DNA of 64,000 nucleotides from Collinsella tanakaei (GCF_021531055.1 NZ_JADYTL010000001.1:418391-482390); one strand, 5' to 3'; numbered from the stretch's first letter, positions 1 to 8,928 are shown. The notes: generated by a model from the sequence alone, not told the origin. Made by a program: numbers and translations.

Positions 1-1
1 C

Positions 2-1183
2 ATCGAGCTGCGCCGCAAGGGCATCGACGACATCTTGATCCTCGAACGCGAAAAGAAACCCGGCGGCATCCTGCGCCAGTGCATCCATGACGGCTTCGGC
101 CTGACGCGCTTCGGCGAGACGCTCTCGGGCCCCGAGTACGCCGCGCGCTTCGTCCGCGAGGCCGAGGCGCTCGACATCCCCTGCCTCACCGACACCACCG
201 TGCTCGAGATAACGCCCGACCGCCACGTGTACGCCTCCTCCTCCGAGCACGGCATGATGGAGTTCGAGGCCGGCGCGATTATCCTCGCCATGGGTTGCCG
301 TGAGCGCACCCGCGGCGCGATCAGCATCCCCGGCACCCGTCCGGCAGGCGTGTACACGGCCGGCGTGGCGCAGGCCTACATCAATCTCAAGAACAAGATG
401 GTGGGTCGCCGCGTGGTCATCTTGGGTTCCGGCGACATCGGCATGATCATGGCACGCCGCATGACGCTCGAGGGCGCCAAGGTGCTGGGCGTGTTCGAGG
501 TGCAGCCGTACGCGAGCGGCCTGCCCCGCAACGTCGAGCAGTGCCTGAACGACTACGGCATCCCCCTGTCGCTGTCGCACACCGTCACCGACATCCGTGG
601 CACCGACCGCCTGGAGAGCGTCGTGATCTCGCAGGTCGACGACCACATGCAGCCCATCCCCGGCACCGAGCAGGAGTATGAGTGCGACACGTTGATCCTG
701 TCGGTCGGCCTTATCCCCGAAAACGAGCTTACCTGGATGGCCGGCGCCGAAAAGGACCCCGGCACGAGCGGAGCGGCGGTCGATGAGAACTACCAGACCA
801 CCGTCCCGGGCATCTTCGCCGCCGGCAACGTGCTGCACGTGCACGACCTGGTGGACTTCGTCTCGCTCGAGGCCGAGGCGCTGGCGGACGGCGCCGCTCG
901 GTTCATCCGTGAGGGCGCGCTTCCCGCCTGCAACCTCGCCGTCCGCGGCAACGAACTGGTCGGCGGTCTCACGCCGTCGCGCATCAGCGGAACCGGCGAC
1001 GTCACCGTATCGTTCCGCGTGCGCCGGCCGCTGCGCAACTGCACCGTGGAGCTTATGCAGGGCGACACCGTCGTCAAGCGTCGCCGCATGCCCAAGGCAC
1101 TGCCCGCCGAGATGATCCAGATCAAGCTCAAGGCGGACGACCTCAACCAAACCGACGATCTGGAGGTGAAAGTGACATGCTAA
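2..1183 (+). CDS. FAD/NAD(P)-dependent oxidoreductase, 5'-truncated by window edge
   Basis: The reading frame is open from base 2, so the gene begins upstream; 393 residues are visible. The start GGILRQCIHDGFG follows what looks like the end of an N-terminal FAD-binding fold. A second Rossmann motif (GSGDIG) lies near residue 138 and a C-terminal FAD-contact motif (GIFAAGN) near 270. This is the COG0446-type pyridine nucleotide-disulfide oxidoreductase that usually sits between an anaerobic glycerol-3-phosphate dehydrogenase and a DUF1667 protein. The DUF1667 gene follows directly, overlapping by 7 bases. Inferred role: passing electrons from glycerol-3-phosphate oxidation. Family is clear; substrate is inferred from context. 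Confidence 0.85.
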   Translation: MELRRKGIDDILILEREKKPGGILRQCIHDGFGLTRFGETLSGPEYAARFVREAEALDIPCLTDTTVLEITPDRHVYASSSEHGMMEFEAGAIILAMGCRERTRGAISIPGTRPAGVYTAGVAQAYINLKNKMVGRRVVILGSGDIGMIMARRMTLEGAKVLGVFEVQPYASGLPRNVEQCLNDYGIPLSLSHTVTDIRGTDRLESVVISQVDDHMQPIPGTEQEYECDTLILSVGLIPENELTWMAGAEKDPGTSGAAVDENYQTTVPGIFAAGNVLHVHDLVDFVSLEAEALADGAARFIREGALPACNLAVRGNELVGGLTPSRISGTGDVTVSFRVRRPLRNCTVELMQGDTVVKRRRMPKALPAEMIQIKLKADDLNQTDDLEVKVTC

Positions 1184-1539
1184 GGGAGTTCACCTGCATC
1201 ATGTGCCCGCAGGGGTGCGATATCACCGTCGAGCTCGACGGCACGACCATCACCGGCATCACCGGCAACAAATGCGCCAAGGGTGAGGCGTACGTCACGC
1301 AGGAGATCGAGAACCCCATGCGCAACATCGCGACCTCGGTCCTCATCGACGGCGGCGAGCTGCCGCTTGCGAGCGTGCGCCTGTCGAACGTAATCCCCAA
1401 GGACCGCATCTTCGACGTCATGGCCGAAATCCGCCGCGTCGAGCTGCCCGCCCCGGTCCACGAGGGCGACGTCGCGATCCACGACGTGCTCGGCTTGGGC
1501 GTGGACGTGATCATCACGAAGGATGTCGACGCCGCATAG
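1177..1539 (+). CDS. DUF1667 domain protein, partner of the flavoprotein oxidoreductase
   Basis: A 120-residue protein with paired cysteines near its start (CIMCPQGC) and another in NKCAKG, the conserved CxxC pattern of COG3862/DUF1667. Its ATG lies inside the stop region of the flavoprotein (ATGCTAA), which implies translational coupling and a shared complex. The cysteines suggest a small iron-sulfur or redox subunit, but the biochemical role of the family is not established. A strong terminator follows, so this is the last gene of the operon. Confidence 0.85.
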   Translation: MLREFTCIMCPQGCDITVELDGTTITGITGNKCAKGEAYVTQEIENPMRNIATSVLIDGGELPLASVRLSNVIPKDRIFDVMAEIRRVELPAPVHEGDVAIHDVLGLGVDVIITKDVDAA

Positions 1540-1573
1540 CGTGCGATCTAGGCCAAAAGCCCGATCGATGCGT

Positions 1574-1615
1574 CCCGTGCTCGAGCCGAACGAGCGGCTC
1601 GAGCACGGGGCTTTT
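1574..1615 (+). terminator. Rho-independent terminator of the flavoprotein operon
   Basis: A perfect 15 bp stem (CCCGTGCTCGAGCCG with its complement) around a 6 nt loop, followed by C and TTTT. It lies 35 bases after the DUF1667 stop codon. Confidence 0.85.
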
Positions 1616-1831
1616 CCATGTCACCGGTGCGGCAGGACCGCAATCCCCTCCTCGGGTGGCATCCGCAGTAGGCTTCGCGCGCCAGGCGCATGCGGCATGC
1701 CTCATGGCGAGCAGTGCAGCATGCATGGATTCGCCCGAGAATGCCTTTAATTCACATGTACAACCGATCATGCCGCTTTTATGCAATGGTTGTGACCGCT
1801 TTCCATCACGAAAATGTTCATCTCGGCGCTC

Positions 1832-2049
1832 GGTTACAAAATGGGGCAGTTTCTAGTTGAAATGGGGCCCTCATGACAGGACAAGCTACGGCCACGCTCA
1901 TCGGAAATAATCGTGATCTGCAATTACTTCATATGGGCTATTGCGCCGCCACCGACCTCGTATCGCGAGGTCCGACCTAATAATGTTTTCTATTGTGTAT
2001 CAAGGTTTACCAATCGCAGGAAAACTAGAAAGTGTTGATTTTTGTAACC
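1832..2049. repeat. Copy 1 of a ~210 bp element with inverted ends (GGTTACAAAA...TTTCTAGTT)
   Basis: The left end reads GGTTACAAAA, 8 variable bases, then TTTCTAGTT. The right end is the inverted equivalent (AACTAGAAA, 8 bases, TTTTGTAACC). The same two-box ends occur at 52851-53057. The interior is AT-richer than the neighbourhood, contains a small hairpin (GACCTCGTATCGCGAGGTC near 1958-1976) and encodes nothing convincing. An outer inverted repeat (GTTCATCT at 1816-1823, AGATGAAC at 2058-2065) sits symmetrically 8 bases outside the ends. The rest of the 1616-2159 gap shows no gene. A MITE-like element or a large structured site are both possible. Confidence 0.75.
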
Positions 2050-2159
2050 GCTCATCAAGATGAACGAAATCGACGGCGTCAAAGAGCCCGTCAGACACTT
2101 TCAGACCCGCACGGACGCCGCAAAGCGACCGTGGCGGCCACCCACACGCTCGCAGCGAT

Positions 2160-2200
2160 GAAAAACACGGGGGACGCGCCGTAGGCGCGCCCCCCGTGTT
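2160..2200 (-). terminator. Terminator of the O-acetylhomoserine sulfhydrylase gene
   Basis: A 17 bp stem with one mismatch (AACACGGGGG...CCCCCGTGTT outside, CGCGCC/GGCGCG inside) and a 3 nt loop. On the minus strand it is followed by a run of T. It lies 36 bases past the gene's stop codon. Confidence 0.85.
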
Positions 2201-2235
2201 CGTGGCTATAGACCGCTATGCGACAGACGGAACGG

Positions 2236-3516
2236 CTAAATCGTCGCCAGCGCCTGCTCGACGTCGGCGATGAGGTCCTCCGTGCTCTCGATGCCGCAGG
2301 ACAGGCGCACCATATCGGGCGCGATGCCGGCAGCCTCGAGCTCGGCGTCGTTCATCTGACGATGCGTCGCGTTTGCCGGATGCAGCACGCAGGTGCGCGC
2401 ATCGGCCACATGCGTGGCGATCTGAGCCAGTTTGAGGCTCTTCATGAACTGCTCGGCCGCCGCACGACCGCCGGTAAAGCCGAAACTCACCACACCGCAC
2501 GACCCGTTGGGCAGGTACTTCTGGGCGAGCTCGTAATACGGGTCGGTGGGAAGCCCGGGATACTTCACGAAACGGACCTTCGGGTGCTCGGACAGGAACT
2601 CGGCCATGGCCTGACCGTTCTTGCAGTGCTGCGGCATGCGGACATGCAGGCTCTCGAGACCCATGTTGAGCAAGAACGCGTTCATGGGCGACTGGATGGA
2701 ACCGAAGTCGCGCATGAGCTGCGCGGTCGCCTTGGTGATGAAGGCACCGCCCAAGCCGAACTTCTCGGCGTACACCACACCGTGGTAGCTCTCGTCGGGC
2801 GTCGTGAGCCCGGGGAACTTGTCGGCGTGCGCCATCCAGTCGAACTTGCCCGAGTCCACGATGGCTCCACCCACGGTCGCTCCGTGGCCGTCCATGTACT
2901 TGGTCGTGGAATGCGTCACGATGTCGGCGCCCCACTCGATGGGACGGCACATAACCGGCGTCGGGAACGTGTTGTCCACGATCAGGGGCACGCCGTGCGC
3001 GTGAGCGGCCGCCGCGAAGCGCTCGATATCGAGCACGTCGAGCGCGGGATTGGCGATCGTCTCGCCGAAGACGCACTTGGTGTTGGGACGGAACGCCGCC
3101 TCGAGCTCCTCGTCGGTGCAGTCCGGGGACACGAACGTGCACTCAAGGCCCATGCGCGCCATGGTGTGCACGAACAGGTTATACGTACCGCCGTAGATCG
3201 CGGAGCTCGCCACGACATGGTCGCCGCAGCCCGCGATGTTGAACACCGCGAAGAAGTTCGCCGCCTGGCCGGAGCTCGTGAGCATCGCGGCGCTCCCGCC
3301 CTCGAGCTCACAGATCTTCGCCGCCACGTAGTCGTTGGTGGGGTTCTGCAGACGGGTGTAGAAGTAGCCGCTCTCCTCGAGGTCGAACAGCTTGCCCATA
3401 TGCTCGGACGTGTCGTACTTCCACGTCGTGGACTGGTAGATGGGGATCTGTCGAGGCTCCGCGTCGCCGGGGCGATAACCGCCCTGCACGCAGGTCGTTC
3501 CGATGCGTTCAGCCAT
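2236..3516 (-). CDS. metY: O-acetylhomoserine sulfhydrylase (PLP enzyme)
   Basis: 426 residues, normal length for the Cys/Met-metabolism PLP family. It makes homocysteine from O-acetylhomoserine and sulfide. The PLP lysine is Lys206 in THSTTKYMDG; the upstream DNTFPTP and the glycine-rich stretch after the lysine fit MetY rather than cystathionine lyases. The start MAERIGTT is chosen because AAGGAGACC lies just before it; the open frame extends 71 codons further without a ribosome site. The gene is alone, with its own terminator. I looked for a SAM riboswitch upstream and did not see one. Confidence 0.9.
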   Translation of the reverse strand: MAERIGTTCVQGGYRPGDAEPRQIPIYQSTTWKYDTSEHMGKLFDLEESGYFYTRLQNPTNDYVAAKICELEGGSAAMLTSSGQAANFFAVFNIAGCGDHVVASSAIYGGTYNLFVHTMARMGLECTFVSPDCTDEELEAAFRPNTKCVFGETIANPALDVLDIERFAAAAHAHGVPLIVDNTFPTPVMCRPIEWGADIVTHSTTKYMDGHGATVGGAIVDSGKFDWMAHADKFPGLTTPDESYHGVVYAEKFGLGGAFITKATAQLMRDFGSIQSPMNAFLLNMGLESLHVRMPQHCKNGQAMAEFLSEHPKVRFVKYPGLPTDPYYELAQKYLPNGSCGVVSFGFTGGRAAAEQFMKSLKLAQIATHVADARTCVLHPANATHRQMNDAELEAAGIAPDMVRLSCGIESTEDLIADVEQALATI

Positions 3517-3713
3517 TGGTGGTCTCCTTGTCTTTCGAGCGATGACGTATGACAGGATACTGCACCGCGCGAAAGTTCGCACGCCGCGACGGCAATGTAA
3601 CAAAAGCCATGCACCGGGCGGAACGGCACCGCGTGCCACACATCCAAGGGGCAACCGGTGTATGATGCTCGAAAGCATCGCAGGTACCGCCACCATATCC
3701 CGAAAGGCACACC

Positions 3714-4169
3714 ATGAACGAATCCGCAACCCTCACCGAACGCGCACCGGAGCTCGCGCAGCACGCCGTCGCCCTGCGCGCCGAGCTCAAGTACAACTGC
3801 GCCCAGGCGGTCGCCTGCGCCCTTGCCGACGAGGTCGGAGCCGACACCGCGACGATGTATGCGCTCTCGGAGGGATTCGGCGGCGGCATGGGCGGCCACA
3901 CCGAGACCTGCGGCGCGATCTCGGGTGCCATCATGGTCCTCAGCCAGGAGGCGAGCGCCGGCATCGACGAGCCCGGCACCACGAAGGGCAAGACCTACCA
4001 GCTCGTCCGCGACCTTCTCGAGCGATTCCGTGTGCAAAACGGCTCGACGATCTGCCGCGAGCTCAAAGGCATCGAAACCGACACCGGCATGCTTCGCACC
4101 TGCGAGGGCTGCATCGAGGATGCGGTCGAACTCGCCTGCGCGATCATCGACCAGCGTCGCGGAGCATAG
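3714..4169 (+). CDS. C_GCAxxG_C_C family protein (putative redox)
   Basis: 151 residues matching the family's cysteine pattern: YNCAQAV near residue 27, TCGAISGA near 64, then CRE, TCEGC and ELAC in the last 45 residues. The family is thought to bind a metal or undergo redox chemistry and is common in anaerobes; its reaction is unknown. The start follows a CCGAAAGG ribosome site. A TATGAT -10-like hexamer and a small hairpin (GATGCT, loop CGAA, AGCATC) lie about 45 bases upstream. It diverges from metY and converges on yigZ. Confidence 0.85.
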   Translation: MNESATLTERAPELAQHAVALRAELKYNCAQAVACALADEVGADTATMYALSEGFGGGMGGHTETCGAISGAIMVLSQEASAGIDEPGTTKGKTYQLVRDLLERFRVQNGSTICRELKGIETDTGMLRTCEGCIEDAVELACAIIDQRRGA

Positions 4170-4248
4170 CGCGCAAGCCCCGTTTCATCCTCACGGACGC
4201 CGGCGCCCGCCTGCGGTCGGCCGACGTCCGCGCCCGAAGCCCGTCCGC

Positions 4249-4884
4249 CTAGAACTCATCAAAGCGCACGGCGCCCACGCTCACGCGCTCCTTGCCTGCC
4301 ATACGCTCGGTCAACGCCGCCAAAAACGCCTGCTGCTCCCCCGCTCGGAACACGAGGTGCATGCAGACCGAATCGGTGTAGTCGGTGCCCGCGACATGCG
4401 CGCCCGCGCCCTGCGCCATATGGAGCACCTGCTCGTATTGGGCGTATTCCATCTGCACGTCGACAGGGACCACCTGCGTCATCTCGACAAGATCGCCCGC
4501 ATCGCGCGCCGCCTCGATCGCAGCCTGCGCGGCGGCGGTGTACGCCCGCACCAACCCGCCCGGGCCCAGCAGCGTACCGCCGAAATAGCGCGTCGTCACG
4601 CAGCACACATCGCGAAGACCGGCACCGCGCAGCACCTCGAGCGTCGGCATGCCGCTCGTGCGCTGCGGCTCGCCGTCGTCGCTCGCGCGCTCGCGGCCGT
4701 CGGCCAAAATCCACGCGGGCACGTTATGGCGGGCATCGTAGTGCCTCGCGCGAACCGCGGCGATATGCTCGGCGGCAGCCTGCTCGCTCTCGACATGCAC
4801 CAGCTGGGCGATGAACCGGCTCTTGCGGTCCACGAACTCACCGATGGCCTCCACCCCTGTCCGCATCGTGATATAGCTCTCCAT
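4249..4884 (-). CDS. yigZ: YigZ/IMPACT family protein
   Basis: 211 residues, the usual length. The N-terminal IMPACT domain is recognisable from EFVDRKSRFIAQLVHV, the DARHNVPAWI region and the DDGEP and TRYFGG segments. A C-terminal ferredoxin-like domain follows. Bacterial members are linked to translation-related or proline-peptide functions, but the exact role is not settled. The start follows GAAGGGCTGGT. It appears monocistronic. Confidence 0.88.
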   Translation of the reverse strand: MESYITMRTGVEAIGEFVDRKSRFIAQLVHVESEQAAAEHIAAVRARHYDARHNVPAWILADGRERASDDGEPQRTSGMPTLEVLRGAGLRDVCCVTTRYFGGTLLGPGGLVRAYTAAAQAAIEAARDAGDLVEMTQVVPVDVQMEYAQYEQVLHMAQGAGAHVAGTDYTDSVCMHLVFRAGEQQAFLAALTERMAGKERVSVGAVRFDEF

Positions 4885-5009
4885 ACCAGCCCTTCAAACG
4901 AGATGACGCCGGCATGCGCCGACGTCATCCATTCTACCTATGTCGAGGCCCGCACAAAACCGAACCGTACCGCACGGGCAAGCGGGACGGCATCGCCGCG
5001 CGCGAAAGG

Positions 5010-5633
5010 CTAGCTGTTCTTCATGACGATGCTGCTGACGGTGTCGGCTACATGCTCGACGCTGTCGACGCAGTACTCGAGGAACGTGTAGACCTCATGC
5101 CACGTGAAGACCTCCATCGGGTCGTCGCAGCTCGTGTGAAGCGTGCGCATGGCCTCGATGTAGAGCGAATCGGCCTCCTCCTCGATGGAGTTGATGGCGA
5201 TCACGTGCTCGCGCAGGGTCTTGGAGCGCTTGAACTGCGCCAGCTCGGCGAGCAGCGTGCCCATCTCGTCGCAGGAACGCTCGATCTTCTCGACGAGCGG
5301 CAGCGCGTCGGGACGGATCGTGCGGATGTTGTCGAAGTACAGCCGAAGCAGCACGCCCTCGATGCGGTCGACGACCGTGTCGAGGTAATCGCTCAGCGCG
5401 GCGATGTCCTCGCGCTCGATCGGCGTCACGAACGCCGTGACGAGCGCGTCGAGCACCTCGTGCTTGTGCTCGTCGGCGGCCTGCTCGATCGCGTGCATCT
5501 CGTCGATGCGCTGGCCGATCGTGTCGGGGTCGTACGAGCGCATGACCTCGGCGAGCAGGCGCGCGGCCTGGCTCGAGAGCTTGGCGCACGCAACGAACGA
5601 ATCAAAGTAGAACGAATCCTTTTTCCTTGCCAC
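5010..5633 (-). CDS. DUF47 (PhoU-like) phosphate transport accessory protein
   Basis: 207 residues, all-helical in character, belonging to the DUF47/COG1392 family that accompanies Pit transporters and probably regulates them on the cytoplasmic side. The start is GTG (MARKKDSFYF) with GGAAGGAAG upstream. It lies 81 bases downstream of pit on the same strand. A terminator-like hairpin stands in that gap, so DUF47 would be made at a lower level than Pit or by readthrough. The family usually precedes pit; here it follows. Confidence 0.88.
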   Translation of the reverse strand: MARKKDSFYFDSFVACAKLSSQAARLLAEVMRSYDPDTIGQRIDEMHAIEQAADEHKHEVLDALVTAFVTPIEREDIAALSDYLDTVVDRIEGVLLRLYFDNIRTIRPDALPLVEKIERSCDEMGTLLAELAQFKRSKTLREHVIAINSIEEEADSLYIEAMRTLHTSCDDPMEVFTWHEVYTFLEYCVDSVEHVADTVSSIVMKNS

Positions 5634-5671
5634 GAGTTCTTCCTTCCTGTACCAGAAAACCGCTTCGGCAA

Positions 5672-5703
5672 CAAAAAGCCGGCGCGCGGGAGCGCGTCGG
5701 CTT
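5672..5703 (-). terminator. Terminator-like hairpin between pit and DUF47
   Basis: A 12 bp stem (AAGCCGGCGCGC with its near-complement, one wobble) and a 4 nt loop, followed on the minus strand by TTTTTG. It lies 11 bases after the pit stop. Confidence 0.7.
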
Positions 5704-5714
5704 GCATTTAATTC

Positions 5715-6767
5715 CTAGAACAACATCATGAAAAGCTTGGCCATCACGAAGCTGATGAGGCCACAGCCCGGGAACGTGAACACCCAGGTGAGCATCATGT
5801 CCTTGACGACCGAGAAGTTGATGGCGGACAGGCGCTTGACCGCACCGACGCCCATGATGGCGCTCGTCTTGGTGTGGGTGGTCGAGACGGGGATGCCGAA
5901 CACGGTCGACAGCAGGATGCAGAAGGCACCGGCGAGGTCGGCCGAGAAGCCCTGGAACTTCTCGAGCTTGACCATATCCATGCCGACGGACTTGATGATC
6001 TTCTCGCCGCCCACGCTCGTGCCGACGCCCATGACGAAGCTGCACAGCACCATGAGCCACACCGGGATCACCGCGTCGGTCAGGTCGGGCTGACCGTTGC
6101 AGAACGCCACGCCGAGCAGCAACACGCCGATGAACTTCTGGCCGTCCTGGGCACCGTGCATGAAGCTCATGGCGGCGGCACCGAAGATCTGCAGGTACTT
6201 GAAAGCACCGTTGGCTTTTCGTCGGTCTATGCCGGCGCAGACGATGGTGAGCAGCTTGCATATGCCCCAGCCGATGGCGAAACCGAGCGCCAGGCTCAGC
6301 ACCAAGCCGTAGATGACCTTGATCCACTCGTCCATGTTGACGCCGCTCGTACCGCCCTGGATGGCGATGGCGGCACCGGTGAGGCCGGCGATCAGGCTGT
6401 GACTCTCACTCGTGGGAATGCCGAAGACGGAGGCGCCGACGCTGTAGACGACGATCGAGAACATCGCCGCGCACAGGGCCACGAGCGCCTCGTGGGTATC
6501 GCCGCCGAAATCGACCATGTTGCTGATGGTAGAGGCGACGGAGCTGTTGATGGAGGTCATGATGAGTACGCCGAGGAAGTTGAACACCGCGCTCATGATG
6601 ATCGCCGGACGCACGTTCATGCAGCGCGTCGAGATGCAGGTGGCGATGGCATTGGGGGCATCGGTCCACCCGTTGACGAAGATGACGCCCAGCGTGAGCA
6701 GCACCGAGATCGCGAGAATCGGATTGCTGACCACCTGCTCGGCAAACTGAATCAGAGAAACATCCAA
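5715..6767 (-). CDS. pit: Low-affinity inorganic phosphate transporter (Pit family)
   Basis: About 350 residues with roughly ten hydrophobic segments. The family hallmarks are the duplicated motifs GWTDAPNAIAT near the N-terminus and VSTTHTKTSAI in the second half. It imports phosphate (or metal phosphate) using a cation gradient. No ATG fits; two in-frame TTG codons exist. The one at 6767 (MDVSLIQF) is chosen because GGAGGAG lies 9 bases upstream, whereas the TTG at 6776 touches the ribosome site. A promoter with PHO-box-like repeats lies upstream. Confidence 0.92.
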   Translation of the reverse strand: MDVSLIQFAEQVVSNPILAISVLLTLGVIFVNGWTDAPNAIATCISTRCMNVRPAIIMSAVFNFLGVLIMTSINSSVASTISNMVDFGGDTHEALVALCAAMFSIVVYSVGASVFGIPTSESHSLIAGLTGAAIAIQGGTSGVNMDEWIKVIYGLVLSLALGFAIGWGICKLLTIVCAGIDRRKANGAFKYLQIFGAAAMSFMHGAQDGQKFIGVLLLGVAFCNGQPDLTDAVIPVWLMVLCSFVMGVGTSVGGEKIIKSVGMDMVKLEKFQGFSADLAGAFCILLSTVFGIPVSTTHTKTSAIMGVGAVKRLSAINFSVVKDMMLTWVFTFPGCGLISFVMAKLFMMLF

Positions 6768-6911
6768 AACGCCCAACTCCTCCGTCGTGACGTGTGCAGA
6801 CCCCCGGCCCGCATGACCGCCGACGCGGTTGAATACATCGTGCCGGGGCGCAACGTGTGGCGGGCGTCGACGAGCGATCAGCCCGAATTCCTGCGCGTAT
6901 GCGCCGTAGGA

Positions 6912-6977
6912 ATCGTATCACTTTACCGATTCTTAGCCAACAGGTAACATTGCGCGCGTTTTGTAAGGGTTCTGTAA
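6912..6977 (-). promoter_or_regulatory. pit promoter with PHO-box-like direct repeats
   Basis: On the minus strand: -35 TTGGCT (6935-6940), 17 bases, -10 TACGAT (6912-6917). Just upstream are two CTTACA repeats exactly 11 bases apart (TGTAA on the plus strand at 6962-6966 and 6973-6977). A degenerate GTTAC lies nearer the -35. The spacing matches PhoP/PhoB-type boxes. The rest of the 6768-7123 gap shows no gene. Confidence 0.6.
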
Positions 6978-7123
6978 GGTACAAGCGGGATAAACCCCCT
7001 GTCGCAGCGGTGCCCGCATCGATGCCGGACCGCTCCCCCGCAGCGCCGCCCGCCCCGCGCATCGCGCATCCGGATATCCCGTAGCGCAACCCCGTCCTCG
7101 CGCGCCGCACGGCCCCGACGTGC

Positions 7124-7129
7124 TACAAT
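7124..7129 (+). promoter_or_regulatory. -10 element of rnpB
   Basis: TACAAT preceded by TGC (extended -10), about 10 bases before the RNA's 5' end. No good -35 is visible. Confidence 0.65.
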
Positions 7130-7138
7130 GGCTCCTCG

Positions 7139-7494
<356 letters not shown>

Positions 7495-7645
7495 CATCTT
7501 CGACCACCTACGGACAACCGAATCGGATTCCCGCACGCCGCCACCGACGCACCTCGGCACATGTGAGACGTTCATGCGCGGTCGAAATGGGAACAAACCC
7601 AATAGCGCAACAGCAGCTGCACCGACGAAGCGAAAGAGGTGGCCC

Positions 7646-8176
7646 ATGTCCTTCCAAGATCTGACCCGCGCCCGCTATTCCTGCCGATCCTACGAGCAGC
7701 GACCCGTGGAGCCCGCGAAGCTCGAAGCCATCATCGAGGCGGGTCGCATCGCGCCCTCCGCGCACAACAACCACCCCACGCGCCTGATCGTCTGCGACAC
7801 GCCGGAGACGCTCGAGCGCGCCGCACGCGCAGCATACCGGTTCGCCCGCGACGGCAGCGTGTTCGGTGCGCCGGTCGTCCTGGTCGTCTGCGCCGTGGAG
7901 AACGACGCCTGGGTCCGCCGCCCCGACGGCATGAACTCCTCGCTCATCGACACCTCGATCGTGTGCGACCAGATGATGATGCAAGCGACCGACCTCGGCC
8001 TGGGGACATGCTGGGTCTGCATGTTCGATCCGGATATCGCCCGTTCGGAGTTCGACCTGCCCGAGGGCGTGGAGCCGATCTCGATGCTTACCGTCGGCTA
8101 CGCCGCCGACCATATCGCCGACGCGGATGCGCGCGAGGCACGCTGCATCCCGCACGAGGACTTCGTACTCCCCTAG
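7646..8176 (+). CDS. Nitroreductase family protein
   Basis: 176 residues, short for FMN nitroreductases but usual for the single-domain anaerobe type. FMN-contact motifs: RARYSCRSY at the start, APSAHNNHP near residue 40, GLGTCWV near 119. The family reduces nitro or quinone compounds with NAD(P)H; substrate unknown. The start follows AGAGG; an upstream open frame overlaps the 3' end of rnpB and is not used. It shares a perfect hairpin with convergent divIVA. Confidence 0.88.
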   Translation: MSFQDLTRARYSCRSYEQRPVEPAKLEAIIEAGRIAPSAHNNHPTRLIVCDTPETLERAARAAYRFARDGSVFGAPVVLVVCAVENDAWVRRPDGMNSSLIDTSIVCDQMMMQATDLGLGTCWVCMFDPDIARSEFDLPEGVEPISMLTVGYAADHIADADAREARCIPHEDFVLP

Positions 8177-8206
8177 TACGCGTCCGTCCGCATACCTCGC
8201 AAACCA

Positions 8207-8242
8207 CACGGGCCCGAACCGCATGTGCGGTTCGGGCCCGTG
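8207..8242. terminator. Shared hairpin between nitroreductase and divIVA
   Basis: A perfect 17 bp stem (CACGGGCCCGAACCGCA and complement) with a tiny loop, between two convergent genes. There is no clear T run on either strand, so termination is inferred from position and stability. Confidence 0.6.
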
Positions 8243-8268
8243 GTCATCAACGGATGTCGTATGCGCGA

Positions 8269-8928
8269 CTAGTCGAGATCGTCCATACCGAAGTTATCGA
8301 TCGGCGCGAACGGATCGGCGACCGGCGCGGGCGTCGGCGCGGGAGCGGCGACGGGCGCAGGCTCGGCAGCGACCGGCGCAGCGGCGGAACCGCTCGGCGT
8401 GGAGCTCAGCAGGTCGTTGGGGAACGAGTTCTGCGCGTCGTCCATGAAGTGCTGGATGAGCTTGAGGTACTCGCTCTTGAACTCCTCGCGGGAAGCCTTG
8501 AGACGGTCGATCTCCTCGATCTCGGTCTGCTTCTCGGCGAGCGCCTGACGGATGACCTCGCGGGCCTTGGCGTCGGCCTCGTTGCGGATGCGGTCGGCGT
8601 TCTCGCGGGCCTCGGCGATGATGCTGTCGGCGGTCTGCTGGGCGGCGATGAGGGCGGCCGAGATCTGGCGCTCGGTCGCGCCGTAGTCGTTCGCGGGCGC
8701 GGGCGCCGGAGCGGGCGTCGCGGCAGGAGCGGCGGCGAGCTGGGCCTGGGTGTCGGCGAGCTGCTGCTCGGTCGCGGTCAGGCGGTTCTTCAGATCGACG
8801 ATCTTGTTGAGCATCGCATCGACCTCGGCGGAAACCTGCTCGAGGAAGACATCGACCTCACCGGGATCGTAGCCGCGCTTGGCCTCGGAGAAGGTCTGCG
8901 CCTGGATGTCGGCCGGGGTGATAGCCAT
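8269..8928 (-). CDS. divIVA: DivIVA-domain cell division/polarity protein
   Basis: 219 residues. The N-terminal DivIVA domain is clear (ITPADIQAQTF, then KRGYDPGEVDVFLEQV). Two coiled-coil stretches follow, split by an Ala/Pro-rich linker near residues 75-95. The tail is Ala/Pro-rich too. DivIVA marks curved membrane at septa and poles. It closes the leftward division block, 58 bases after yggT. The start MAITPADI has AAAAGGAG upstream. Confidence 0.92.
   Translation of the reverse strand: MAITPADIQAQTFSEAKRGYDPGEVDVFLEQVSAEVDAMLNKIVDLKNRLTATEQQLADTQAQLAAAPAATPAPAPAPANDYGATERQISAALIAAQQTADSIIAEARENADRIRNEADAKAREVIRQALAEKQTEIEEIDRLKASREEFKSEYLKLIQHFMDDAQNSFPNDLLSSTPSGSAAAPVAAEPAPVAAPAPTPAPVADPFAPIDNFGMDDLD

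Noticed and set aside
1656..1856. A 66-codon frame running into the left end of element copy 1
   Set aside because: No ribosome site, no similarity to known proteins, and it ends on the repeat boundary by chance (the TAG in TTTCTAG).
1832..2049. The inverted-end element as a CRISPR array or tRNA-like gene
   Set aside because: There are only two inverted ends, no regularly spaced direct repeats, and no cloverleaf or CCA end.
3517..3713. A possible SAM or T-box riboswitch upstream of metY
   Set aside because: None of the conserved core segments of SAM riboswitches or T-boxes is present in the 197-base gap; only weak promoter-like signals are seen.
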